DNA of 64,000 nucleotides from Emmonsiellopsis sp. PD_33. Lineage: Eukaryota; Ascomycota; Eurotiomycetes; Onygenales; Ajellomycetaceae. The position numbers were made by a program, and so were the translations under genes. Numbering within the stretch: position 1 is the first letter of the stretch; the number at the start of each line of letters is the position of its first letter. Positions 23,760 through 36,498 of this stretch are shown here, in pieces. The DNA is taken from NCBI GenBank assembly GCA_032988165.1, contig JANTQF010000062.1, forward strand, positions 80,369 through 144,368, given 5' to 3'. The notes beneath the pieces are model-generated. The model was not told the DNA's origin and did no database searches. It saw only the letters and a list, made by a program, of their open reading frames with translations.

Positions 23760-26700
23760 AAGAGTCACCTGTCATTTATCATTCTAGTAAAGATTAATAC
23801 TCCTTTGGGCTTAAAGTAAATCCTTGCCTTAGTAGACTCCAGAGCAGAAGTAAACTTCATCAATAAATTCTGAGTAAAGGTAAATAATTTAGAGCCCACT
23901 ACATATGACCTGTGCACAGTGGAGGCAGTTGATGGTTACATGGTCAGATCATTTAAAGAGCATAATCTAACTATCAGTACAATTAATCAACTAGATTATG
24001 ATGTTAGCATTCAGCAACCCTTCCATGCAATCAAGCTTGCCATCTATAATATGATCCTTGGTTTCCCCTGGCTAGTTGAAGTTAATCCACTTATCAATTA
24101 GTAAAATGGTGAGTTTATCCTATGGAATGACACACCTGAGTTAAAGTTTGAGAAAATCTCAGCTGAGAAAGCCATGAGTGAGATACTTACTGGGGCTAAA
24201 GCCAATTTAGTGACTATCATACTAGCACAAAGTGATGCATTTAAAATTAAAGTGTCAGCCATAACTACAGGTGTATATATAGATCTTCCATCTGATTTAT
24301 CAGATTATATTGAGTCTTTTGCATATCTTTTCTCAGAACAAGCTACTTCCAGCATACTTGTGCTAATAGGAACTAAATACCATATCAACCTTCAATCTGA
24401 CACTAATCCTCCCTTTATGCCTATTTATTTTCTCTCCAAAGTCAAGCTTGAAGTACTTCAGAAATTCATAAATGCATCATTAGCTAAAGGATGGATCCAA
24501 CCTTCTAAGAGCCTAGTAGAAGCACCAATCCTCTTTATATCAAAAAAAGATAGTAGATTATAACTATGTGTTAACTACTGTAGCCTCAACTATATCACAA
24601 TTAAGAACTAGTACCCCTTACTACTTATTAGTGAGATGTTGGACTACCTATTCAGCACAAAGATTTTTACCAAGATGAATCTGCAGGATGCATACTACTA
24701 CATACTGATTGCATCCCAGGATTGTTGGAAAACTGCATTTCACACTTAGTATAACCATTTTGAATTTATAGTTATGCTCATGGGCCTCTCAAATGCTCCT
24801 GCTACCTTCCAGACATATATTAACAGTGCTCTTTCCAACCTCCTTAACATATATTGTGTAGTCTATCTTGATAATATCCTCATATATTCTAATAATATGG
24901 AGGAGCACCAAGAACATGTTCAACAGGTCTTAAAGCACTTAAAGCATACCCACCTATATATGAAGCACAGCAAGTGCAAGTTTGCTATCTAAAAGATCTT
25001 TTTTTTCAGTTTCATTGTAGGGCCAGACAGTGTTGAAATAGAATCAGAATAGATTGCCATCATAGTAGAATAACTCATACTAACATCTGTTAAGAAAGTA
25101 TAATCTTTTCTGGGATTTGCCAACTTCTATAGGCACTTCATCAAAGCTTATTTCTGCATTGCCAGTGCCTTATTCAACCTAACAAAAGGAACCAAAAAAG
25201 TTGAGAAGAAACCTACTTTTCTCTGGACAAAGGACACTAAAAGCACATTTTACAAGCTTAAGGAGTGTTTCACTTCAGCACCACTTCTAGTGCATTTTGA
25301 TCCTGCATGATGCACCTAGATCAAGCCTAATACTTTAATATATGCAGTAGCTGTAATCATATCTCAGCTCCAAGATGACAGTTTATAGTACCCAGTGGCT
25401 TACTGATCTCATAAGCTTATTAATGCTGAAATATAATATGATACTCATAATAAGAACTTAAAGCTCTTAGCTATTATTACAGCTTTCAAGCACTAAAGAC
25501 ACTATCTGGAGGAAAGTCAGTATCTAGTGTAAGTCTGATCTGATCATGTAAATCTACAGTACTTTATGATGACTAAAGTGCTTAATAGATGTCAGGCCAG
25601 ATGGGTAGAGGCACTCAGTGCTTATAATTTTATCTTACTATACTGTCTAGGGAAAAACAACCCTGTAGATAGTCTAAGTTACTGTGCAGATTATAATAAT
25701 GCATTCCATGGGGAGATCCTCTTATTAATCTTGTAATAAAAGCTATAACACAGCATTGCACTAGACTGGGACTTTAACTCTCATAAAGAACTTTCATCTA
25801 TTATAAACTGCATTCAGACCTATGACAATGAGTGAGAGGCTTAATTATCACCACTAAATGAGTAAGATGCCCATTCAACAATCAAGCTATCAACTACACC
25901 TTTCCTTCACCTGTGCACCACACACTCATCTGATAGCATCAATGACATCCTGTGCTTATCCAGCAACATTAATAGCATCCCATGCTTAGCCTACTATCCC
26001 TACATGCCTCATATTATTATCAATAAGATAATAACTATAGACTCTGCCTACTCTGAACTTCCTGAGTCCCTCACCTCTCTGCTCCAGTGCATGTAGAACC
26101 TCAACATTGTGGCACAAAAGATTAAGATACAAGTACAGGAAAAAGGAGCATTTGCAGAAGAAAGTATACTATAAACCCTGAAGACAGATGATATCCTCTG
26201 AGCTAATGATAGAATGTACATACCTAAAGATCAAGCACTCATCAATGAAATCCTCTATATTAATCACAATGACCCTCAAGGGGGACATTTTAGTATCAAA
26301 TGGTCCATAGAAAGCATCCAAGATAAATACTTCTAATATGGACTTTCCAAGGATGTTTCAAACTATATTCAAACCTATGATATTTACCAGTGTGTCAAAT
26401 CTAAGCATCATAGACCTTTTGAAGAAATGAAAATCATATCTATACCCTCTTAATCATTTAAATCTATTATAATGAACTTCATCACTGGCCTTCCAGCTTC
26501 AAGCTTTCTCAGACAGACACATGATGTCATATTTGTTCTTTGTGACATCTATATGAAATTCACACTCTATATCCCATGCATGAAGGATATTACTACTGAA
26601 GAACTAGCTGAAGTCATATATGCCTGGTTCTATTATACTTATGATGTATCAAAACACCACATCTCCAACTAGAGATCACTTTTTACAAGCTAATATTAGT

Positions 26701-27530
26701 CAACCTTCTACTATATTATTAGTGCCTGATGCAAACTTTCTACAGCCTTTCACCTTCAAATAGATAGTCAGATAGAATGCTAGAACCAAACTCTAAAGTA
26801 CTACCTCTACTATTTTATTAATTTCCATCAAAATGACTGAACAAGGTAGCTTCTATTAATACAATTTATCTATAACTTCTCCCAACATAATTCCACTGGT
26901 CAAGTACCCACAGAAGTGCTCATAGGATACTGCCTGGAGCTCCAGATTAATGTCAATCATGCACCTCAACCTGTGGCTACTCATGCCATGGATCAGCTAA
27001 AATGAATGGCCAAGGCATGCTCTGAGCTTGAAGTTAACCTATAAAAAGTGTGAGATGCACAAAAAGCCTACTATGATTTGAAACACCTTTCTAAGTTCTT
27101 TGATGTGGGAGAGTATGTCATCCTTAATGCAAAGAACCTTTAAATGATTCAATCTGTATGAAAACTTGATCACAAGTATGTTGGACCATTCAAAATTCTC
27201 CAGAGAATTGAGTCTCAAACTTACTGCCTTAAAATACTCCCATTTTTTTACAGTATACACCCTATTTTTCACATCTCCCTGCTTGAGAAGTATATTCACC
27301 AGGATGGAGCCTTACTAAAACCAGGCCCAAACCTTATTGATGGAGAAGAGGAATACAAAGTTGAGATAATATTAAAAACTAGGAAAATAAAGTGAAAAGA
27401 AAATGAATATTTTGTCTGCTGACTTAAATGGAGTCCTGCAGGTGACACTTGAGAACTAGAGGAAAATATTAATACCATAGAAGCATTTGAGATATTCCAA
27501 GAACAAAAAGCCCAGTAGCAAGAAAATCAA
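23760..27530 (+). pseudogene. gypsy-1 pol: protease, RT, RNase H, integrase, chromodomain
   Basis: The domain order on the plus strand is that of a chromovirus. Protease: LVDSRAEVNFINKF near 23825, with Gly of DSGA changed, then ILGFPWL near 24052. Reverse transcriptase: FISKKDSRL near 24530, DAYYYILIAS, GLSNAPATFQ near 24785 and YLDNILIYS near 24865, where the second catalytic Asp is Asn. RNase H: AVAVIISQLQDD and HNKNLKLLAIITAFKH near 25345-25495. Integrase: HH-CC-type segment near 26260-26410, NFITGLPAS near 26475, FHLQIDSQIE near 26755. After HISLLEKYIHQDG comes a chromodomain at about 27340-27500 (EEEYKVEIILKTRK, ENEYFV, DT-ELEENI). Chromodomains direct integration to marked chromatin. 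Many stops, so inactive. Confidence 0.9.
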
Positions 27531-27534
27531 ATCA

Positions 27535-29240
27535 CTGGAAAGTGCCTACAGTAGGAATAGAAGCATCTGACAAGATCTAGGCTCATTTTCTGCATCTGAG
27601 AAGACTCATGTGCAAATTTTAGCACACAATGAGCTTAGAACTCACTACATCATTAGAAAGCACCAAGAGAAATGAACAGTAAAGTTTCAAAATCATGGAA
27701 TTTGCTCATAAGCCTTCTTGAATTTAAAAAGAAAAGAAAATACTAACTAGGTGCTTCACATGCATACCCTCATACCTCTTGCACATTTAGTAACTTGCCC
27801 ACAACAGGAGGCCCATTCTATGATTAAGGTAAGCCTACCTCCTGTCTTGTGAAACAGCAAACCCAACTCTGCTGCTCCAGACACTCAAAATGATAAAGAA
27901 AATGCCCTAGTAGCACATTACAAATAAGGACTCAGTCTGAAAACCCTTTGAACTTTTTCTCCTTTTCCTCAATCCCCCCCTAAACCTCCCTATCATCCCC
28001 ACCCCCTACAGGAATAATAATCCCCATAAGGGGCTGCAGAGTTCTAACCTCCTCAAGCTCTGAGCTCACAGAGTTACATGTCATGTACTTACTATTTCAC
28101 TCATCACTCAAATCCTCCTTCTTCTCCTTCTTATTCTCTCTTTACTTCTCCTCCTCCTCTTCTTCATCCTCCAGGGCCTCAGAGGCAAGAGATATTACCT
28201 TGCAGTGGTAATGTAACTTTCCTCCTATAAAAGCAATGTTATGAGCTTACTTGCAATATACCTTCTTGCAGGAAGCCAATAGCTATTTTATCAGCTACTG
28301 AAGTTCCTCCTTCTCTTCCTCCTGAGGAAGGCTTAGCTCCTGAGATAGATATATATGTGCTTGAAGCACTATCAGATGGTCAAATTTGAAAGAGATGAAG
28401 AGCTAATCACATGGTTAGCCTTTCAATTTAAGCTTGGGAGACATATGACATGGAAAAAACCACTCTGCACTTGGACTTACTAGCACACAAGGCTTGCACA
28501 TGCACACACAAGGTACACAATGAATGTGAGCACTTAGGGCCAGGCAACACTACTTGGCAGGGTCCATAGACACCTGTTTCTACTGCTCAAGACAGTGAGT
28601 GCAGGAAATCCAGCTATATAAGCTGTTAGTATATTTCCCCAGTCATGTGCACTGTCAGCTTGAAAGACTTACATAAAATCAGGCCAGTAATAAACCTAAT
28701 GTTAGACTGCAGTGACATGGGATGCAGCACACTTGATAGTGTGAGAAGAAGGTGCAGGTACAGATAATATAGCACAAAAATTAATATTAATGAAGAAATA
28801 ATTAAAAAAAGTAATAAAACAGTGTGGGCAGCAGCAGGCTTCTGAACACAAGGAGTATTTTAAGGGTTATAGAAGAAGAAAAAGTGGGAGAAACTCTAAC
28901 TTGAAGAAGTGTGCTTCTTATACTCCTCTATAGCAATGAATTAACATAATATCTAAATTAGGATTCCCCTGGAGCCCCAGACAACAAAGTATTTACATAA
29001 TATGCTTCTAGTAACAATATGCTTGCACAATCAGCCTGCAGCTTATGCAGACATGCACAACTCATAACTGCCTCACAGTGTATATATAAGATGCTCTGAG
29101 CTCAGCCAACATAAATAAGACATCTCAGGGCTTATGCATCTGAATAACACTATGAAACTGACCTACACCACTCCATGCTACCTCCAAAAGAGGCTACTAC
29201 TCATAAGCATAATGATACTAAATCACTGAGGACAGTAATA
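27535..29240 (-). pseudogene. Extra 3' region of gypsy-1 with antisense Cys-rich frame
   Basis: Between the chromodomain and the 3' LTR lie about 1.7 kb not explained by pol. On the minus strand near 28200-28760 a frame reads CVPCVCMCKPCVLVS, AEWFFPCHM, a stop, HLIVLQAHIYLSQELSLPQ, and a Glu-rich helix. The closely spaced Cys residues could be a zinc cluster followed by a coiled coil. Several of the Cys may come from Arg codons (CGT/CGC to TGT/TGC), so the true motif is unsure. Antisense or extra frames at this place are known in some fungal gypsy elements. I do not know the function. The rest of the region (27600-28150, 28760-29240) shows nothing recognisable. Confidence 0.4.
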
Positions 29241-29259
29241 TAAGAAAAGGGGGGGCAAT

Positions 29260-29556
29260 TATTATGTGCAAGTGTGTGCCTCCTTATCATCACCACACCT
29301 AGCACATATCAACTATACTATATGCCTGGAGTGTATTCATCTCTTATATCAATGCCCCATGCTCACTCCTTACTTAGTCATTTCTTATGTTATCACACAA
29401 TTATATATATACCTTCACTGAGGTTCCTACATATAGAAACCTCAGTAATTAGCTACTTTCCTTCAAGTACCCTACCTTCAACCTTAGCTATATCTATATT
29501 CAATCTATTCCTCCTATTGAGCTCTTCACATTGTCTATTTAGCCTACACCCTCACA
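29260..29556 (+). repeat. 3' LTR of gypsy-1
   Basis: Second 297-bp LTR, starting tattatgtgc (TG changed to TA) and ending ccctcaca. Aligned to the 5' copy without indels. The open frame of 173 codons across this LTR is a chance frame, not a gene. Confidence 0.92.
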
Positions 29557-29569
29557 TAAAGACTACAAA

Positions 29570-32500
29570 GTATTCTCTCCTCCACCCACATCTTCTTTCT
29601 TTTTACTGTTATTCTCCACTGAATCTATATTATTCAACACTGCCAGCATTTGATCATTATGAAGGTAAAATTTCTTTATCTAGTTACCTACAGTGGTGCT
29701 GTGGAACAGTATGCTATTTAGTTCTTCAAAATGGTAAGTATCTTTCTTGTGGTTCACTTCTTGTACATGATATAGACTTAATCATTGAAAGTTAAGTTTA
29801 ATGGAATAAGATGTCTCTATTTTAGTGTCATACAGAAGGATAAGATCTTCTATCTGAACTAAATTGCACACTAACCACTTAATTTCATTAAATAGATCCT
29901 GATTTTTCTCTCATGTGTGCTGTAGGTGAAAGGCTGCTTCCTCTAGATTCTTATTCTATTTCTTTAACTGTTAAATCCACATGTATATCAAGTTGACATG
30001 AGAGTAAATAGTATGCTATAGAAGTATTTACCATGTTAGTATCTCAAACTCAACAGGAAGGATAGCATCATAGCTATATTACAGATAGAATGATATCTCA
30101 TCTGTTGACTATTAAATGAAGATATAATTTACTCATAATATTAAGTAGAAATGATTAATCTAATTTCTCTTATCTACAGCAAGTTTTACTAGTGCATCTG
30201 AAATAAAGTGATAACTACATTCAATCATGCTATTTACTTTCACATTGTATGGTGAAATTATTATTTACCTGATATAATACTTGATGGTGAGAATTCTGAT
30301 TCACTTCTGATTTTCTGATCTACCATCATAAATCATTTCTTAGAAACAATCATATCAGTATATAATATTCTTATAAATGAATTGCACTATATGTTCAGCC
30401 TTAGTATGTGTAAGAGGCTAGCTTTTAACCTAGCTAGTAAGGTCATTCTGAGTAATAACTGCACATAATTTCCCCTGATTCTTTAGAAACTTAATGATAT
30501 TAATACACCACTTATCCTATAGATAGTTATAGTGAGTCAGATATAGAGATTCCTTGAGGTAGTTATTTTTCTAAAATTAACACTTACAGCATCTTTTGTA
30601 GTATGTCTTGACCTCACTAAACAAGCCTTCTCACTAATATTACTAAGAGACCTTGTAGTTGATTGCCTTGTGGCCTTTATAATCAGACTTGTCATGCATT
30701 TAAGTAATGATTTTCTTCTGTTCATCCAGATCATCTACCATGTGCTTTAGTAGAATCTCTTTGCCTAACTGGTGAAATAAATGTTGCCCATGCACCACAT
30801 AGTTCAATGCATGTTTGTACTATTTTAGGAAGATCTTATGAGGAATATTATTAGGTCATTTCAGGGTAATGAGGTATCTAATGATTGATTCACTGTGATT
30901 AGAATAGAAGAGTAAAAGAACATGAGATTCTTTACTATCAGTATCATCAGAAACTTCAAAGTTAGGAATAGTAGTAGAAGTCATACTAATATAATTAAGT
31001 TCTATCTTAATAAATTTATTGATATCCTGATCCTCAGACACCTTACTATTAGTAGGTAGTCATTGAGAAAGATTATCAGCAGTGCTATAAATTTGATCAG
31101 AAATGTAACAAACATCAAAATTGAACATCTAAATCCATGCAAGTCAGTTAGTTATTAGAGCACCAGAAAGATCAGTAGCTGTCCAGTTGAGTTAAGCAAT
31201 CAAAATTTTTATATTAGTTTTAAGAATGAAGTGAATATTATATAGGTAATATTAGCATTTCTTTAGCATTTTAAGGACAGCTTGACATTCTTATTTTCTT
31301 GTATCATATTTTGCTTCCACTGGGCTTCAGATTCTACTTTCATACTGGCAGGGATGAAGCTTCTTGTTCCCAACATCTTACTGACTCAGTATTCCTCCCC
31401 AGTCATACTTACTGACATTGATTGCAATCATGATATCCTCAGTGCCTTTAGAATAATCAATGTAGTGTAGAGTAGGAATAGTCATTAGTGCCATCTTCAG
31501 GACTAACATGACATTTGATTGCTTGGGTTTCCAGAGGAAAAAGATGTTTTTCTTGAATAGCAAATAGATTGGGTTAGAAATGAGGGTAAAGTTTGAGATT
31601 CAGATGTAATAATACATATAAACACTGATGAAGGTATGAGCTTTAGAGATCTCAGTTAGTTCAGATCACTCAATAATTTTAATAATTTTAGTGGCCTTAG
31701 AGTAATACCCATTAGTATTGATAATATATCTAATAAGAATCATACTGAAGCAGCTGAACTCAGATTTTGCAACCTAAATGCATGTGTTTGAGAGCTCAAT
31801 ACTAATCAGGATCTGATCCAGATTTTAAAGATACTTCAAAATAAACTGGTAAATTTCTGATATGACCTCTTCATTGTTGTACTGAGATTATGGACCCTTC
31901 ATACCAATATTATCCATGAAATTATCTGCCTGGTAGGGAATGTTTGAATGGAGAATGTAAGCTATGACTTAGCAGAAGATAACAATAGAATTTGTAGCAC
32001 TCTATGGTAATATTATCTGGCAAAGAAGGCTGATTAGAGTTTAGAAGGCAGTCATGTTGTGGCTATTCTCATGCAAAATGATCTGGTCATATCTGGAAAA
32101 GAAATTCATCATACTGATGATGACTTGCCTAGTAAAATCTTCTACAAAAGCATTAGCACTAGGAGGGATATAGGCATTCTGAATCATAATAGCATTCATA
32201 TCCATGCAGGTATTGATGATTCAGTATTTCCCAGACTCCTTCTTCTTGATAAGAAATTATTTATTCTAATATGAACTGTGATAATATTTAAAGATACTAG
32301 AATCAACTTACTTATAAAGCATTTTTATGACTGTCAGCAGCAATTTTCAAGGAATAGAAAACCTAGAGGCCTACCATGCTTTATACTTAATAGTATGAAT
32401 CTTAATTGGTGGAGAGACCTCTTCAGCTAGTTTTCTATAATCACTAAAGCTCTATGCTAATATTTTCTCCTATCTAAGCAGGATTTTGATCAGCAGCTCA

Positions 32501-33700
32501 TACTCCTAGAGCATTAAGATTGATTCAATTCAAAGCTTTTCTATTCTATTAGGTGTGAGGCAAGAGCTGTGCAGGCAATCTAAGAAACAAGGCATGATTA
32601 GGTGATTATAAGGTGAAGGTAAATCCTTTGCAGATTTAATATTATCTTAATATTATTTCTAATAAATCTCTCTCCATTGATCTGTCCCATCAGATGTCTC
32701 TCCATCTATCACTAGTATATTAAGGGGCTGAATCTTATCCACCTTCTACTTGTACAGTGTGATGATAATTGAGTAGCAAGATTGAGGAGAAGGCTCAGTA
32801 GAATTATAGAGAGAAAGATTGTATAGTTACATGCCACAAACTTGATGAATTTTAGAGATAGAGTGCTGCAAGAAAGGAAATATAGCACATGAGAATGACT
32901 GAAAGCACTATTATAGAATAGCAGGAATATATAGTAGAGATTTCTGAGGTAATTAAATAGTAACCTCTGATTGGCTGGAGGTATTTATCAGCCCTGGGCT
33001 GGGAAATTATAATTAACTGGATTTTCTCTCATTACTCTTATATGGCAGAATTTCTACCCCACTATCTACTATATTAATGCTGCTGACTCTGACTTCATCT
33101 CTTTACTCATTACTACTATTATGAAGATCAGTCAGACTCAGCACCTTTAATTTAAAGACTAATGCTTGCTGTAAAGATTATCCAGCTACCTGTCATCATA
33201 GTCCTCTAGAGAATAGCTGAGGAAGGAGACCTGGTTAGTTTTATTATCTAGGTTGAAAACTGTGATAGTAATGCCACTCACATTATCTGTCTGTCACACT
33301 AACTAAGTCATATTTTCATAGGGGTGGTCTAGAATGCACTCATGAGAACCATACTCTAGAATGAAGAAGGTTTGAGGCATAAATATAGATTCAATATAAA
33401 TTAGGATATTCTTATAAATTCTAATGATATCATTGTACTAATTACTAGCATTAAGAATTAGCTTAAGAGCATCTTTCTGAATGATCAGACTAAGACTCAA
33501 GATAGTACTCTTCATCATGTAGTTGATCTCTGCCCTGCCATTAAATATAGCTTTAATCTGACCCTTTCTGATGCTAATAGAAAACTTGATATGACTAATG
33601 GATATCAGGTTCCACTAAGAATTATATTCTGAGATATGGTAGAAAGGCTGAACAAAGAAGACTCTAGTAGATTCTTCCTTAATTATATGCTATTAAACTT
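29570..33700 (-). pseudogene. gypsy-2 pol (protease, RT, RNase H, integrase), reversed
   Basis: The minus strand reads as Ty3/gypsy pol. Protease-like part near 33100-33600: AIFNGRAEINYMMKST, LNASN and IESIFMPQTFFILEYGSHECIL read in order. Reverse transcriptase near 31600-32300: KKKESGKYWIINTCMDMN, then a decayed catalytic region with YQADNFMDNIG (YxDD box lost). RNase H near 31040-31560: KQSNVMLVLKMAL, IAINVSKYDWGGILSQ, SPVEAKYDTRK and ADNLSQ. Integrase near 29600-30760: HDKSDYKGHKAINYKV, a KTYYKRCCKC zinc-site remnant, DKWCINIIKFL for the first catalytic segment, and further sequence ending NDQMLAVLNNID near 29650. No chromodomain is seen because the 3' end is displaced by gypsy-1. Stops are frequent. 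Confidence 0.8.
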
Positions 33701-33759
33701 CAACTGGAAGATTCTGAAAGAATGTCTGTTGTAACTGAGTAAAGTAGGTTATAATATTT

Positions 33760-35717
33760 TTGAGCTAAATTCTGATGATCTTTTAACACATAATTTTCTC
33801 AAAGACTATCTGAATTGTAGTAGCATGGTTCTTCTTATCTCTTATTTTAGTAGATAGTTTTGACCCTTTAGGCTTTTTAGAATAATAGAGGATAATTTTC
33901 TTCTGAATCTCAGACACTTTGATTATCTCAGCATTAGATACAGCTTTATCAATCAGCTGAGTTGGCATTTCTTTCTGAAGTTAGCTATTAAGAAGGATCT
34001 GTGATTCATTAGGATTAGGCAAAGATGAGATGATGTCCTCAGCAAATAAAACCAATTTTTAAGAGTTATTTAAATAGTAACTAGCCCTTTGAGAATGGGT
34101 GAAAAATAGGGCTTTCTCCTTTTCAATTCAGTTAGAGAGTATAGATTAATTCTTATTAGCAGCTGATTCTTTATTCTTACTATTTCCTATAATAGTCTGA
34201 GCAACCATCATACTAGTAACCTTTTTTACTTTACTATCTGAGTTACCTTCTTCTGCACTGCTTTTAAACCTAACATCACATATGCTAATAAAATTGACTA
34301 CAGATAATAAGCTATTGTCAGAGGAAATAAGGATGCTACCATCATTGCAGAGTTTTACTACTAATGAAATAATAGGAGGTATGAATCTTTACTTAAGAGT
34401 ATATTTGATAATAATGATGTGTGATTCATATTAATTCATATTGATCTTTAAACTGTACTACATCACATATTCATCAAAGTATTTACTTATTCTATTTTAA
34501 TGGATCTTTCCCTGGTTAATCAGCTCATCAATTTGAAGATACTAAGGGAGCATATAAGAGGAGTCATCATAACCCTAACAGGCATGAGAAGAATAATCAT
34601 ATTATGACATACTTTCAGATTAAAATTGATATGAACTGCCAGGGTCATGCTACATCTTATAATAGGAAATATTTACAAGATTTTAAGCAGGATTAATAGA
34701 TCTCTAGTGGGTAAGAATGCATGGCATCACAGCTGATTATTACATATTCTCCTGCTGTTGGAAATTTATAATGGCTAGTAACAACACATTTATCTAGTTA
34801 ACAAGAGATTCAAGCAAGCTATCATTTGAATTCCTTGGAGCTAAATCAGAAGAAGCAGGTAGTGCAGAGGAGGCCACTTAAAGTCTCAGCACAGTCAGGG
34901 TAAATGAATTGAAGATAGATTGAGCAGGAGGCAGCTGAGTAGGCAGTATCATATAAGAACTTAGATCAAGTGTAATCATCTGAATTATCTTTTCCTTAAC
35001 TTTCTGAGATTCAGCTGTAGCTTTGCAAATCTTTGAAATCTTCCACTCAGATGGGTTATTTTGATTAAACCTAGCCTTATGAAAAGCCTTCTTGCAAACT
35101 CCATCAGGCAGGCCTTGTAAGAACAACTGGCAGGCAAGAGATTCCTAGATTTCATTCTGACTAATTAGTAGCTCAGTAATGGCACAGAATTAACAGTAGA
35201 AAGTAAGAATGTCTTGGCTGAAAGATTATTTAAAATTAGATAGAGTATTCAGATAGATTTGATTATATATCTACTGATGAGTATCATCCTGTCAGAACTC
35301 TAATATCAACCTGATCTTAACTTTTATCCAGATTTGTAGGTCTTTCATCAGCTAATCCACATGACCTTACAGTTCTATAGAGTAATAATTGTATAATACT
35401 ATTAAGATTTCATTCTCAGGAACATGGTGCAGCTTCAGCACAGCATTGAACTGGTTAATGAACTAAGTGATATTCTTTCCATTAAAAGAGGGGGCTCCAA
35501 GGGATTTAGAAACCAACATGAGCATGACAAGCTACTGATAAACTATTTTACTTTTAGGAGGTAAAGTACTACTAGGTGTAGGTAGGCCTGATGAGGAATT
35601 GGTAGAGCTGAACATTTTCTTACTGTTGATCTTGATTTTTGATAGTAGAGCTGATGTTTTTTCTGACTGAGTTTGATGATGTGCAATGAAGTCCAACTGA
35701 GTGTGCTTAGAAGACAT
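33760..35717 (-). pseudogene. gypsy-2 gag, reversed
   Basis: The start at 35717 opens a Gln/Ser-rich frame (KHTQLDFIAHHQ, SGLPTPSSTLPPK). Capsid-like sequence follows: LGAPSFNGKNITYFINQFN near 35450, and LACQLFLQGLPDGVCKKAFH to FNQNNPSEW near 35020-35130, which has the usual gypsy gag YLxGLP pattern. A zinc-knuckle remnant CQGYDDSSYMLP with the following YLQIDELINQGKIH lies near 34490-34590. Further frames to 33783 are Lys-rich and lead into the protease. Stops are in-frame. It is older than or similar in age to gypsy-1, because gypsy-1 lies at its 3' side. Confidence 0.72.
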
Positions 35718-35719
35718 AT

Positions 35720-36460
35720 ATTAATAGAGAAATAAATAGATAAGTGACTCTTATTTATAAATGAGAAATAGGTTGATAATAGTGGTAATATCTATATCTT
35801 TTTGCAGGTAGAAGTTCAGGAACTTAAGGAAGAGAAGGAACTATAAGATCTACTGCAGATTTTTCTTCTCACTAGAGTCTACATTTATTGAGGAATGGCT
35901 TGATGGATTTGATAGTTCAGTAGGTCCATTCTTTAAAGTTTTCTTCTGATAGTATTACCATTGGTGCAGCTGCAAGGCTGCAGGCCTGCTTCAACCAAAT
36001 GGGCCTATCACAAACTGAAATAAGAGAATTGTATTGAGTAGTATACTCAATAAAAGAAAAGAAAAAAGAGGAAAGAAACTCAGTATAATTATTTATATCA
36101 ATGCTGCTATCTATTCATTCATTCATATTTCTAATTGTGTGCACCAATGAAGTGGGGACAAGGTGTGCACATCAGATGGCACTGAACAGAGCAGTAGTAA
36201 ACACAAGAAAAGAATTAATATTGATGTTGAAGCAGAGGAATGTATTAGCAATCTATAGTATAAAATAACATAGTAATAGAATGATAAGATGACACTCAAA
36301 AGAAATAAAAGATCTATCTCAAAGAAGCATATACATGCATGAGAAATCCACAAATAAATAGATGAAGTCTCACAATGAAAGGAAAATATCTATTTTCATG
36401 GCTGTGCTTGGCAGTGAAAAGTCTTAGTAAAAAATTGATCCAACCTGATGGTAGATCCCC
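35720..36460. other. Upstream region of gypsy-2, LTR not confirmed
   Basis: This should contain the leader and LTR of the reversed element. A tgaaat at 36016 follows caaac and could mark an LTR edge with the primer-binding region just to its left, but I could not find a second copy of the sequence in the window, so no LTR is called. The open frame at 36123-36353 is T-rich chance sequence. Confidence 0.35.
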
Positions 36461-36498
36461 ATCATAGTACTAACATAAATATAACCTAAATCTACATG

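Larger units (their letters stand above)
22132..29556 (+). mobile_element. Ty3/gypsy chromodomain retrotransposon (gypsy-1), 7.4 kb
   Basis: Two 297-bp direct repeats bound the element with a 5-bp target duplication outside. Between them on the plus strand come gag-like, protease, reverse transcriptase, RNase H, integrase and chromodomain sequence. A purine run (agaaaaggggggg near 29243-29255) directly precedes the 3' LTR as a polypurine tract. An extra 1.6-kb region lies between the integrase end and the 3' LTR. All coding regions contain stops. The element sits where the 3' part of the reversed gypsy-2 would have been. Confidence 0.93.

Noticed and set aside
29274..29795. 173-codon open frame across the 3' LTR
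   Set aside because: It begins inside the LTR and continues into gypsy-2 antisense sequence. The 5' LTR counterpart frame is short.
35720..36460. LTR of gypsy-2
   Set aside because: No matching second copy could be found by eye at 20-22 kb or near 29.6 kb.
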